Assembly (NCBI GenBank): GCA_902984215.1 | Contig: CADWAF010000346.1 | Location: 1 to 17,144, forward strand | DNA: 17,144 nt | Origin: Willaertia magna | Taxonomy: Eukaryota; Heterolobosea; Eutetramitea; Acrasida; Naegleriidae | Reading direction: 5' to 3' | Shown here: one piece after another, positions 8,904 through 15,866 of the stretch | Layout: the number at the start of each line of letters is the position of its first letter | Position numbering within the stretch: the first letter of the stretch is position 1 | The notes under the pieces: model-generated | Databases searched by the model: none | What the model was told of the DNA's origin: nothing | The model's input: the letters and a program-made list of their open reading frames with translations, nothing else | Position numbers and translations under genes: made by a program

Positions 8904-9200
8904 TCACAAATTTGCTTTTCTCTCCATCGTTTTATCCTTCTTTCCTGAAACGTAAGAATAATTTAAGGTATTCAATGAATTTATACTTTTTAAATGATTA
9001 TTATTTCTTATCTTATATTGATTATTATTATTCTGATTATTATTGTTATTATTTTGATTATTTATAGGCTTTCTCATTAAGGTATTTAAATTAGCTATAC
9101 TTCTCATACTAGCCTCCATCCCAAACTGTTGAAACATTACAGAATCTTCATAGGAATGTTGTTGATTAAGACGATTGCCTAGTGGAACAACTCTACTCAT
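8904..9200 (-). CDS. Small Asn-rich protein, unrecognised (98 aa)
   Basis: I do not recognise it. The start at 9200 is preferred because it is preceded by AAATTAAAAAA, the usual start context here; the frame is open upstream to an ATG at 9263, which would add 21 residues (MIMSVTVNFAIISNQS...). From the chosen start the protein has an ordered-looking N-terminal half (MSRVVPLGNRLNQQ, then SVMFQQFGMEASMRSIANLN), an Asn/Gln tract in the middle, and a basic C-terminus. The sub-sequences IANLNTL and SINSLNTLN may be a degenerate internal repeat. The stop is TGA, unlike the TAA of almost all neighbours, so a further exon or a misjudged end is possible. It is tandem with and 240 bp downstream of the COQ1-type gene. 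Confidence 0.5.
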   Translation of the reverse strand: MSRVVPLGNRLNQQHSYEDSVMFQQFGMEASMRSIANLNTLMRKPINNQNNNNNNQNNNNQYKIRNNNHLKSINSLNTLNYSYVSGKKDKTMERKANL

Positions 9201-9440
9201 TTTTTTAATTTGTAGTGACTGGTTACTAATAATTGCAAAATTTACGGTTACAGACATTATCATTACAGCCTTAAATAAGCAAATCTAGATCTTTTTGATG
9301 GTTATTATTGGGCAAACTTGTTGGAATCTTGATTCACCCAAGACATCTGCAGACACTGTCAGATAACTACTACTATCAGTAAAGATTCTTTTTACCAATA
9401 TGACATATCAAACGCCAAACAAACATCTTTGAAAGACTAA
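9201..9440. other. Spacer between two minus-strand genes
   Basis: This 240-bp spacer should hold the promoter of the small Asn-rich gene. It contains ACTGTCAGATAA at 9355-9366, identical to 1981-1992. A 13-codon minus-strand frame within it starts MSWVNQDSNKFAQ and could be an upstream frame or an unrecognised exon. Confidence 0.35.
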
Positions 9441-10778
9441 TTATTTATTTCTAATCAAAATCTTGTATAACAATTCCAATAAAGTAGATCTAGTAGATGA
9501 AGGATTAAATTTCATAACAGCATCATATGCCAATTTCATATGAGTATCAGCTAAATCTCTAGTTAATTGAATAGCATTAGATTCATGAACATATTTTAAA
9601 ACCAATTCTCTATCCTTCTCTCCAGTAAATTTTCTTTCCACAATTGGAATCATTTCATTAGGAAAGTGTTTAGTAGCAAATAATATAGGACATGTAGTTA
9701 AACCTAATTTCATATCAGCTCCTTGTGAAGGTTTACCTAATTCTTCACTTGATTGTACATAATCTAATGCATCATCAATTAATTGATATGCAATACCTAA
9801 ATGTTTACCAAAATCATAACATGCATTAATTAATTCTATATTTGTAATTCCACTTAAAATAGCACTACCTTTACAACTATTAGCAATTAATGATGATGTT
9901 TTAAAAAATATAGTTTTCATATAATAATCAAAATCAAATTTACCCTTTCCAGCCATTTGTAATACTTCACCATAAGATAAATGTTCAATAACTGTTGAAA
10001 TTAAATCAATCACTTCTAAATTACCTATTCTAGCTAAATTAATAGATGCTCTAGCTAATAAGAAATCACCTGCTAATACTGCAATTTTATTTCCAATAAA
10101 TTTATTTAATGCAACTATTCCCCTTCTAGTATCTGCTTCATCAATAATATCATCATGAATTAAACTAGCTACATGAATTAATTCTGTAATTTCAGCTAAT
10201 TTATATTGTTTTTTTAAAATACTATCCATATTTGTTAAATTATTATTATTAATATTTGTAGATGCCAATTTACCACATAATAAAACTAACATTGGTCTAA
10301 ATAATTTACCTGGAGTATTAAAGAAATATTTAGCAGCAGTATCTAATACAGGATGATCACTTTTAACACTTTCTAAAATATCTTTTGAAATTTCTTTTAA
10401 TTCTAATTCAATTTCATTAAAATTTGAAGAAATATTTAAATTTTCTTTATCTTTTAAAATACTTTCTTTAATTAAATTAGCTAATTTATTATTTTCAATT
10501 TCTTTATTAATTTCAATATCTGAAGAAAAAATAATTGAATTAGAAGATGTTGATACTAAGCCAGGTATTTTAATTTGATTATTGTTATTTATGGTATGAT
10601 TGGATATTATATTATTTATATATTTGGAAATAAATTTATTTTTTATATCTGAAAAAATACTGTAATGTTGTTGTTGTTGTTTATTGTGAATATAATTATT
10701 ATTAAATAATAAATGTTTTATTGTTGTTGTTTTTGTTGTTTTTGTTTTTATTAAATTTATAATACCTTTACGATACAT
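9441..10778 (-). CDS. coq1: Long-chain polyprenyl diphosphate synthase, mitochondrial COQ1 type (445 aa)
   Basis: This trans-prenyltransferase adds isopentenyl diphosphate units to an allylic primer to make the side chain of ubiquinone. The first 43 residues are basic (Lys, Arg, Thr, Asn) with no acid, as expected for a mitochondrial targeting sequence, followed by a variable Asn-rich stretch to about residue 140. The catalytic part has GKLFRP at 157-162, the first aspartate motif DDIID at 209-213 followed by DTRRG, and the second motif DDALD at 335-339 within YQLIDDALDY, then GKPSQGADMKLG. Ala204, five residues before the first Asp, leaves room for a long product, arguing against farnesyl or geranylgeranyl synthase. 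The exact chain length cannot be read. There is no intron. It is divergent from TSR2, sharing a 277-bp spacer. Confidence 0.93.
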   Translation of the reverse strand: MYRKGIINLIKTKTTKTTTIKHLLFNNNYIHNKQQQQHYSIFSDIKNKFISKYINNIISNHTINNNNQIKIPGLVSTSSNSIIFSSDIEINKEIENNKLANLIKESILKDKENLNISSNFNEIELELKEISKDILESVKSDHPVLDTAAKYFFNTPGKLFRPMLVLLCGKLASTNINNNNLTNMDSILKKQYKLAEITELIHVASLIHDDIIDEADTRRGIVALNKFIGNKIAVLAGDFLLARASINLARIGNLEVIDLISTVIEHLSYGEVLQMAGKGKFDFDYYMKTIFFKTSSLIANSCKGSAILSGITNIELINACYDFGKHLGIAYQLIDDALDYVQSSEELGKPSQGADMKLGLTTCPILFATKHFPNEMIPIVERKFTGEKDRELVLKYVHESNAIQLTRDLADTHMKLAYDAVMKFNPSSTRSTLLELLYKILIRNK

Positions 10779-11055
10779 TTTAAGTTAGTAGTTGTTAATT
10801 GTTATTAATAATTAATTGTTTAATTGTAGTTAATTGTTTTAGTAAATTGGGTTGTGTGTATGTAACCTAGATGATGATAATAAGATGATAATGATACTCA
10901 AAAAGAATGAATTTTTTTTTTTTTAATTTTCAAAAATGCAAATTTTTATTTTTTTGTCTCCGAAAAAAAAAATATTGTTTTTTTTTGTCAGCACACACAA
11001 GCAACAATAACTTAACAACAACAATAACAACAATCCGAAAAAGAACATATACAAA
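10779..11055. promoter_or_regulatory. Divergent promoter region, COQ1-type and TSR2 genes
   Basis: This 277-bp spacer separates two head-to-head starts. It holds long homopolymer runs (about 13 T at 10912-10924, A and T runs near 10964-10987). These runs are of the kind that keep promoters free of nucleosomes. The leader before 11056 is CAA/AAC-rich. Confidence 0.4.
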
Positions 11056-11691
11056 ATGATTAACAATAATAACAATCAACAACAACAACAAGGTTCTTCC
11101 TCTAGTAATACTAACAATAACAATTTAAAAAGTAAAAAATATAATGATAATTTAACAGAATATCAATATTTTCTCTTTAGTGAAGGATTTGAAGGATTAT
11201 TTAAATTATGGCATGGTATTCAATTAGCTAAAAAACATGAAGCATGTGGTGATGATACAATAGATTTAATAAATGAATTTCAAGATAAATTAAAAGAATG
11301 GATTACTATAGATGGTGATTTATTACAATATGATGAAATTGAAAATTATATAAATGATGTTTTATCTGAAGATTTAGGTATTGATATTTTAGATGGTTCA
11401 ATTAATGAATTTTCTAAAAATGTATTAAATTTATTTAAAGAAATTTTAAATTTAAATTTAAATTCTTTACAAGTTATTTTAAATAAAGTGAATCAATTGG
11501 AAAATAAAAAGAATGAAAATGTTAAAATTCCAACGGAAAGTGAATTTGTAGAAAATTTACAAAAAGAACAATTAGAGTTAAATAGTAGAATGAATGAAAT
11601 GATGTTGATGGAAGAAGAAGAAGAAGATAAAGTTGAAGTGGATGAAGATGGTTTTCAAATGGTTACAAAAAAGTCAAATAAAAGAAGATAA
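11056..11691 (+). CDS. tsr2: TSR2, pre-rRNA processing protein and eS26 escort (211 aa)
   Basis: TSR2 is a small acidic chaperone that carries ribosomal protein eS26 (Rps26) to the maturing 40S subunit. Residues 1-32 are an Asn/Gln/Ser tract. The conserved domain spans about 35-130: FLFSEGFEGLFKLWHGIQLA, then DGDLLQYDEIENYINDVL, and a DGS at 113-115, which match the FxEGv...lW..lqlA, dLe.dEvEd.L and DGS landmarks of the family. The C-terminus is typical too: an acidic run (EEEEEDKVEVDEDGFQMV) and a basic end (KKSNKRR). The Gly-Gly signature that gives the Pfam WGG domain its name is not intact (HEACGDD stands there). No intron is present. It sits head-to-head with the COQ1-type gene. Confidence 0.88.
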   Translation: MINNNNNQQQQQGSSSSNTNNNNLKSKKYNDNLTEYQYFLFSEGFEGLFKLWHGIQLAKKHEACGDDTIDLINEFQDKLKEWITIDGDLLQYDEIENYINDVLSEDLGIDILDGSINEFSKNVLNLFKEILNLNLNSLQVILNKVNQLENKKNENVKIPTESEFVENLQKEQLELNSRMNEMMLMEEEEEDKVEVDEDGFQMVTKKSNKRR

Positions 11692-12011
11692 TTTATTTTG
11701 GTAATTTATTATTTTAAATATTATTCAATAATTTAATTAATTGATGAATAAGGGAACTTACAATGTATTGAATTTCATTTAATAATATGATTAAGTGTCT
11801 TAAATAAGGATTACAATTCTTAATGTTCTTAAATGTAATTTTCTAAATTAAAATATTTGTACAAAACTCCTCGTGTTATATTATTGCTGTGTACAATTCT
11901 TTTTTAAAATCATCAAACAGAACTTTTTTAATTAACTGACTGACAAAAAAAAATTTGAGATGAAATTGTTTTAACAAATGGTTGCTCTTTGATTGGCAAG
12001 GAAAAGGATAA
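11692..12011. other. 3' spacer after TSR2
   Basis: About 320 bp, AT-rich, with no coding visible and no clear AATAAA close to the stop. Two very short ATG frames near 11960-12000 end within six codons. Confidence 0.4.
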
Positions 12012-12206
12012 ATGATAGTTGTTTCAGAAAGGGATTTATCTTTTGTACATTTAATTATTGTAAAGAATGAAGCATTTAAAAGGATAGTTGTGATAGAATG
12101 TGTTGGAACACAAATTTATTATTTCTCACGTGATAATAATCAAGAATTGGAAAGAGATTTAATTGGAACTGCAACAGTAAAAATTGACAGTCACAAATTA
12201 AAGTAA
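12012..12206 (+). CDS. Doubtful small reading frame, possibly a gene fragment (64 aa)
   Basis: The frame uses an amino-acid mix unlike the random frames here: few Asn/Lys runs, and alternating hydrophobic residues (KRIVVIECVGTQIYYFSRDN, then LERDLIGTATVKIDS). The block D-N-N-x4-RDLIGTATVKID recalls the last strands of a C2 domain, where a D-rich loop is followed by DLIG and a beta strand. This is a weak resemblance. Against it: the frame is short, the start lacks the usual A-rich context, and it ends 11 bp before a tRNA gene on the other strand. It may be an exon of an unrecognised gene, a decayed fragment left by insertion next to the tRNA, or chance. Confidence 0.25.
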   Translation: MIVVSERDLSFVHLIIVKNEAFKRIVVIECVGTQIYYFSRDNNQELERDLIGTATVKIDSHKLK

Positions 12207-12207
12207 T

Positions 12208-12211
12208 AAAA
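12208..12211 (-). terminator. RNA polymerase III terminator of tRNA-Ala
   Basis: The minus strand reads TTTT six bases after the 3' end of the tRNA, enough to stop RNA polymerase III. Confidence 0.6.
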
Positions 12212-12217
12212 CTGAAG

Positions 12218-12290
12218 TGGAGCCACAGGGAATCGAACCCTGGACCTTGTGCATGCAAAGCACACGCTCTACCAACTGAGCTATAACCCC
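12218..12290 (-). tRNA. tRNA-Ala (anticodon UGC)
   Basis: The minus strand folds into a complete 73-base cloverleaf: acceptor GGGGTTA with TGGCTCC, D stem GCTC/GAGC with AGTTGGTA loop, anticodon stem TGTGC/GCACA with loop TTTGCAT (anticodon TGC), T arm CAGGG-TTCGATT-CCCTG, discriminator A. The third acceptor pair is G-U, the main identity mark for alanyl-tRNA synthetase. No intron and no encoded CCA, as normal in eukaryotes. It reads GCA codons (and probably other GCN). Internal A and B boxes are intact, so the gene should be functional. Confidence 0.97.
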
Positions 12291-12650
12291 TTCAACATAG
12301 TTATAAAGCATATGTAGGAACTTTCCTTTAATATAAATAATCAAAACACAAAAAATTCTTATTACTATAAAATTAAACAAATTATTTGTAAACGTTTTGT
12401 TAATTCATAAAAAAATGAAGAAACAACATTAAATGTAAAAATAATAAATAAAAAAAACTTTTCTTTTCAATGCCCCATATTGTTTTATATAATTTTAATA
12501 ATAGTTATTTTTAATCAAACACTAATATTCTTATTTTTTTTATTATTACTTCTTCTTATAAAAGTTATTATATTAGAAAATCAATAAAAAAATAAAATAA
12601 AACAATTAAAAAAATATTGATGCTGCATTTAAAAAATAATTATTTAAAAT

Positions 12651-12671
12651 CTAAATATAATTTATATTTAG
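12651..12671. repeat. Perfect 10-bp inverted repeat with one-base centre
   Basis: CTAAATATAA is followed by one T and then TTATATTTAG. A 12-bp perfect palindrome (AAATAATTATTT) lies just to the left at 12634-12645, and TGCATTTA / TAAATGCA flank the group at about 12624 and 12690. Confidence 0.75.
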
Positions 12672-13260
12672 AAAGCATTAATAGAAATGTAAATGCAAAA
12701 GAAAAATTAGTATTAGTAATATAAAAAAAAAATAAAATAAAGATTTCAATTAAAAATATAATTTATAAATTTAATAATATTAATAATTTTCCAAAATTTT
12801 ATTGTAATAGTAGTTGTTTTATTAGAATTTAAAAAAATAATATTATAATAAAAGTTTAATATTTTATTAAATTGTTTTTAAATGAATATATTATAAAAAT
12901 ATTAACTTTAAATATAAAATTTTAACTCATTATATATTTATATTGTTTTTATTTATTGTTAAAAAATTTTATTATCATAAAAATAAATAGATTTTTTATT
13001 TATAAATTTGTTTAAAAAATATTTTTTATATTTCATCATTAAATAAAACTAATTTATTAATTATTATTAAAAAAATTAAAAATAATTAGATTGCATATAA
13101 AATTAATATATAAAACTTAAAAAAATTATTAAATTTAAATTATTTTTATTTTTTTTAAAAACAAAGAATAAAAAAAAATTAAAAATAATAAAAATATTTA
13201 TTAAATAACATTTTCTTTTTTAAGTGATTAGTTAATATAAAAAAATTAAATAATTTTTTT

Positions 13261-13293
13261 TATAAACTTTAACATAATATATTAAAGTTTATA
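13261..13293. repeat. Perfect 12-bp inverted repeat, 9-base loop
   Basis: TATAAACTTTAA (13261-13272) and TTAAAGTTTATA (13282-13293) are exact reverse complements around a 9-base loop. It could extrude as a cruciform or fold as an RNA hairpin. Confidence 0.85.
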
Positions 13294-13676
13294 GTAATTT
13301 AATAATAAAATATCATTTTCACATATCAAAACAAACACATCAAACTTATTAAATAAAACATTTTTATCTTTAAATTCTTTACTATAAATCAATATGACTA
13401 TTCTATTATAATTATTATATCTATTATAATAATTTACTTTAATACTATTCATATTAAAAACTAATATAAAAAATATTTTTTATAAATAATATTTAATTAA
13501 ATAAACAAAATCTTTTAAGTAAATAATAAAATTAATTAAATAAAAATTAATACTTAATAAATTTTTTACTTTTTTAATTACATAAAATATTATAATTAAA
13601 AAATTAATTATATAATCTTTATTAAAACCTAAAATAATCCTAAATTTACTAGTCTTTTTAATTAATATCTAATATT

Positions 13677-13702
13677 AAGTTAAAAATTATAATTTTTAAC
13701 TT
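13677..13702. repeat. Perfect 26-bp palindrome
   Basis: The half-site AAGTTAAAAATTA is followed without a gap by its exact reverse complement. Two more A/T-rich palindromic stretches lie in the same desert (12634-12645, 14288-14303). Confidence 0.9.
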
Positions 13703-14156
13703 CTTTAACTAATTTTAAATACTCAAAAGCCAACCTTAATTATTATAACTCTATTATTGTAAAATAATTATAAAATAATTATATTATTAATTCATTATTT
13801 TCACTACAAAACTCAATATTTTTAGTTATCAACTTATAATTATCAGTATTAATGAGTTTAATTTTATGTTTTAATAAAATTATATTAAAATTTTTTTTAT
13901 ATTTTATAAAACAAATTCTTTAAATCTTTCTTTAAAAATTTTGAATACAATAATGAATTAGTTAATATTGAGTATGTATAAAGATATTTTAGAAATAAAT
14001 TAATTAATAAAAGTATAATTAAAAGATTATTAGATAATATAAATTCATTTTATATAAATTTACTACATTATATAAATTATTTAAATTTAATTTGTCTATA
14101 TAAACTAAAAATTTTTTTATTTTAAATAAGTAATCATTTAAAAATTGATTTTTTTT

Positions 14157-14200
14157 AACTTAGTTTTATTTTTTTAACTTAGTTTTATTTTTTTAACTTA
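14157..14200. repeat. 19-bp tandem repeat, about 2.3 copies
   Basis: The unit AACTTAGTTTTATTTTTTT occurs at 14157-14175 and 14176-14194 without a mismatch, followed by AACTTA of a third copy. This suggests recent slippage or duplication. Confidence 0.85.
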
Positions 14201-14287
14201 TAATACATCAATTAACATTAACAACAAACTAATTATTTAATAATTACTTAACAATATTTTTATTTTCTTATATAATTAAATTATTAC

Positions 14288-14303
14288 TCTTAATTAATTA
14301 AGA
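14288..14303. repeat. Perfect 16-bp palindrome
   Basis: TCTTAATTAATTAAGA equals its own reverse complement. It lies near the point where G/C skew on the plus strand turns positive. Confidence 0.8.
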
Positions 14304-14755
14304 ACTGATTGATATAATAAAAAATTATAATTGTAAATTATTTTGTATATAATAATAGAAGTAAGCTAATATTATTTTATAAAAAATAGCTTAGATAGGT
14401 TATTTTAGTAAATTTTATAATATAAATAATTTAATTAATTTTAAATCTGTTTTGTTTAGTTTTATAGTATTAAAAAAATATGTTTTGTATAAGTGTTAAT
14501 TGATAAAATTTAAAATGTTTTATGAAATTATTTTGTTGAGATTTAAAAGTGATTTAAAAAAAAGGTTGTAATAAAAAAAAAAGATTAGTGTTTGAATTAA
14601 AAGTAATACATTTTGAAGTGAGTAAATTAGTAGTAGAAAATGTTAATATTTCAATTTAATATTTAATTTTAACAATAATGCACATTATAATATATTAAAT
14701 TTATTCAAAATACATAAAATTGTGAATTTAATATAATAAGTTAAACTTTTCTTTA

Positions 14756-14880
14756 AAGTGACAATAAAGTCTATTTTTTAAAACTCATAATATACACCCT
14801 ATTTTTCGCAAAAAATGAAAAGCTATACTAAAAAATTATAGACTTTTTATTGAATTATTGTACTGTAGAAACTTTCACTT
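14756..14880. repeat. Imperfect 125-bp inverted repeat
   Basis: The ends are AAGTGA (14756-14761) and TCACTT (14875-14880). Inside, CAATAAAGTCTAT (14762-14774) pairs with 14838-14852, whose reverse complement is CAATAAAAAGTCTAT, two A longer. The loop holds a small TTTTTCGCAAAAA hairpin near 14802-14814. The block has more G/C than its surroundings. It could be a miniature mobile element, a structured RNA gene, or chance in AT-rich DNA. Confidence 0.45.
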
Positions 14881-15121
14881 AAAACATACTAAACAAAAAA
14901 AAAAGAAAACATAGTTAACAAAAAAATAACGTTTATTTATATAAAAATTGTTATGAATTATATTATTTTCTTTTTGAAAACCTTTTTTCTGTAATTAGAC
15001 AAAGTAAAATTGATAAAATATCGTATATTTTTGTTTGCAAATATATAGATCTGTTTAGACAATTTTTTTTTCGAAATCTTTCCTCAAAATTTTTATTTTT
15101 TTTCAATCAGAGATTCAGTTA

Positions 15122-15150
15122 GCAGTTGGTGGGTCCCCACCGTTCACTGC
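15122..15150. other. GC-rich hairpin 100 bp upstream of tRNA-Ser
   Basis: GCAGT (15122-15126) pairs with ACTGC (15146-15150), and inside it GGTGG (15128-15132) pairs with CCACC (15137-15141) round a GTCC loop. One unpaired T on one side and GTTC on the other form an internal loop. It is the most GC-rich spot in the 3-kb desert. It may belong to a small non-coding RNA; I cannot match it to a known class. Confidence 0.45.
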
Positions 15151-15249
15151 CACCTTAAAGCAATTATATATAGAAAATATAGATTTAATGACTCTAGTAT
15201 ATATTTACCATATTTAAAGAAATAAAAAGAAGTTTCAAAAAATATCAGA

Positions 15250-15330
15250 GCGACGATGGCCGAGTGGTTAAGGCGATGGACTTGAAATCCATTGGGGAAA
15301 CCCGCGCAGGTTCGAGTCCTGCTCGTCGCG
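15250..15330 (+). tRNA. tRNA-Ser (anticodon UGA)
   Basis: A complete 81-base class II tRNA: acceptor GCGACGA with TCGTCGC, D arm GCCGAGTGGTTAAGGC, anticodon stem ATGGA/TCCAT with loop CTTGAAA (anticodon TGA), a 13-base variable arm (TGGGGAAACCCGC), T arm GCAGG-TTCGAGT-CCTGC, and discriminator G as usual for serine. No intron, no encoded CCA. It reads UCA codons, which are among those used by the AT-rich genes here. A TTTT stretch at 15334-15337 is the likely terminator. Confidence 0.97.
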
Positions 15331-15333
15331 AAT

Positions 15334-15337
15334 ATTT
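15334..15337 (+). terminator. RNA polymerase III terminator of tRNA-Ser
   Basis: TTTT begins four bases after the tRNA 3' end. Confidence 0.55.
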
Positions 15338-15688
15338 TAGTACCAACTTAATTTGTTGAACAAAATATAAATTATTGCGTTTAATAAATCAATATAAACA
15401 TTCTTTTAAAATTATTAAACAATTATCATTGCTATTAATTTTTTAAAAATAAAAATACACTTTTATTGTATAAAATTAAAGAATTAATTATTTTATTCTT
15501 GCTTATAAATATTTTTGTATTCTTTTTTTCTTTCCAGTTTCATGTTTATTCTTTAGTTATAACGTTGTTTGATAAGTAAGAATTGTTGATTTTAAAGAAG
15601 AAGAATTTTTACTCCTAAAACCTTTTGTGATTTTTTTTTAAAAAATTGTTGACCCATAAATAATCACTACTTTTTTTATTTTAACAAG

Positions 15689-15696
15689 TATATAAA
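15689..15696 (+). promoter_or_regulatory. TATA box with following T-run
   Basis: TATATAAA is followed by CACTTTTTC, the dictyostelid TATA-plus-oligo-T arrangement, about 170 bp before the start codon at 15867. This predicts a leader of roughly 140 bases. Confidence 0.5.
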
Positions 15697-15727
15697 CACT
15701 TTTTCTTTACTTCAAATTAGTTTTATA

Positions 15728-15811
15728 ATGGTTTCCATTTCAACATTAAACCTAGAGCTGTTTCACCAGCAACCCAGCTTTCATATTTTTTGTCCCATTT
15801 ACTGCTCATAA
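15728..15811 (+). CDS. Possible 27-codon upstream reading frame
   Basis: ATG at 15728 opens a frame (MVSISTLNLELFHQQPSFHI then FCPIYCS) ending in TAA at 15809-15811, inside the probable leader of the Asn/Gln-rich gene. Its C content is unlike the surrounding AT-rich DNA. If the transcript starts near 15720 it would be met first by scanning ribosomes and could lower translation of the main frame. A second mini-frame of four codons starts at 15842. Both are predictions only. Confidence 0.3.
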   Translation: MVSISTLNLELFHQQPSFHIFCPIYCS

Positions 15812-15866
15812 ACGCTCCTTTTTGATATCCTTTTCATTCAAATGATAATGAATTAAAAAAAAAAAA

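Larger units (their letters stand above)
12291..15249. other. AT-rich desert between two tRNA genes (about 3 kb)
   Basis: No believable gene is seen on either strand. Many rows of 60 bases contain only two to five G or C (row 13141-13200 has two). The only fairly G/C-rich parts are near 14740-14880 and 15060-15170. Internal structures are listed separately: palindromes, a 19-bp tandem repeat, a 125-bp imperfect inverted repeat and a GC-rich hairpin. The balance of G to C on the plus strand is strongly negative at 13321-13800 and strongly positive at 14401-14640. In dictyostelids the surroundings of tRNA genes are preferred targets of retrotransposons, so the desert could be an eroded insertion zone, but no element ends or reverse transcriptase remains are readable. 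Confidence 0.7.
15338..15866. other. Upstream region and leader of the Asn/Gln-rich gene
   Basis: This spacer is about 530 bp. It is AT-rich at first, then carries a TATA box with T-run near 15689 and a leader with higher C content at 15735-15825. That leader contains a 27-codon upstream frame (15728-15811) and a 4-codon one (15842-15856). No extra B box of the kind described downstream of Dictyostelium tRNA genes was recognised in the 150 bp after the tRNA. Confidence 0.45.

Noticed and set aside
12076..12380. Two minus-strand frames overlapping tRNA-Ala
   Set aside because: They read through a perfect tRNA cloverleaf; the tRNA explains the sequence.
12291..15249. CRISPR array, retrotransposon or mitochondrial insertion in the desert
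   Set aside because: No regularly spaced repeats, no reverse transcriptase or integrase fragments, no rRNA or respiratory-gene similarity could be read.
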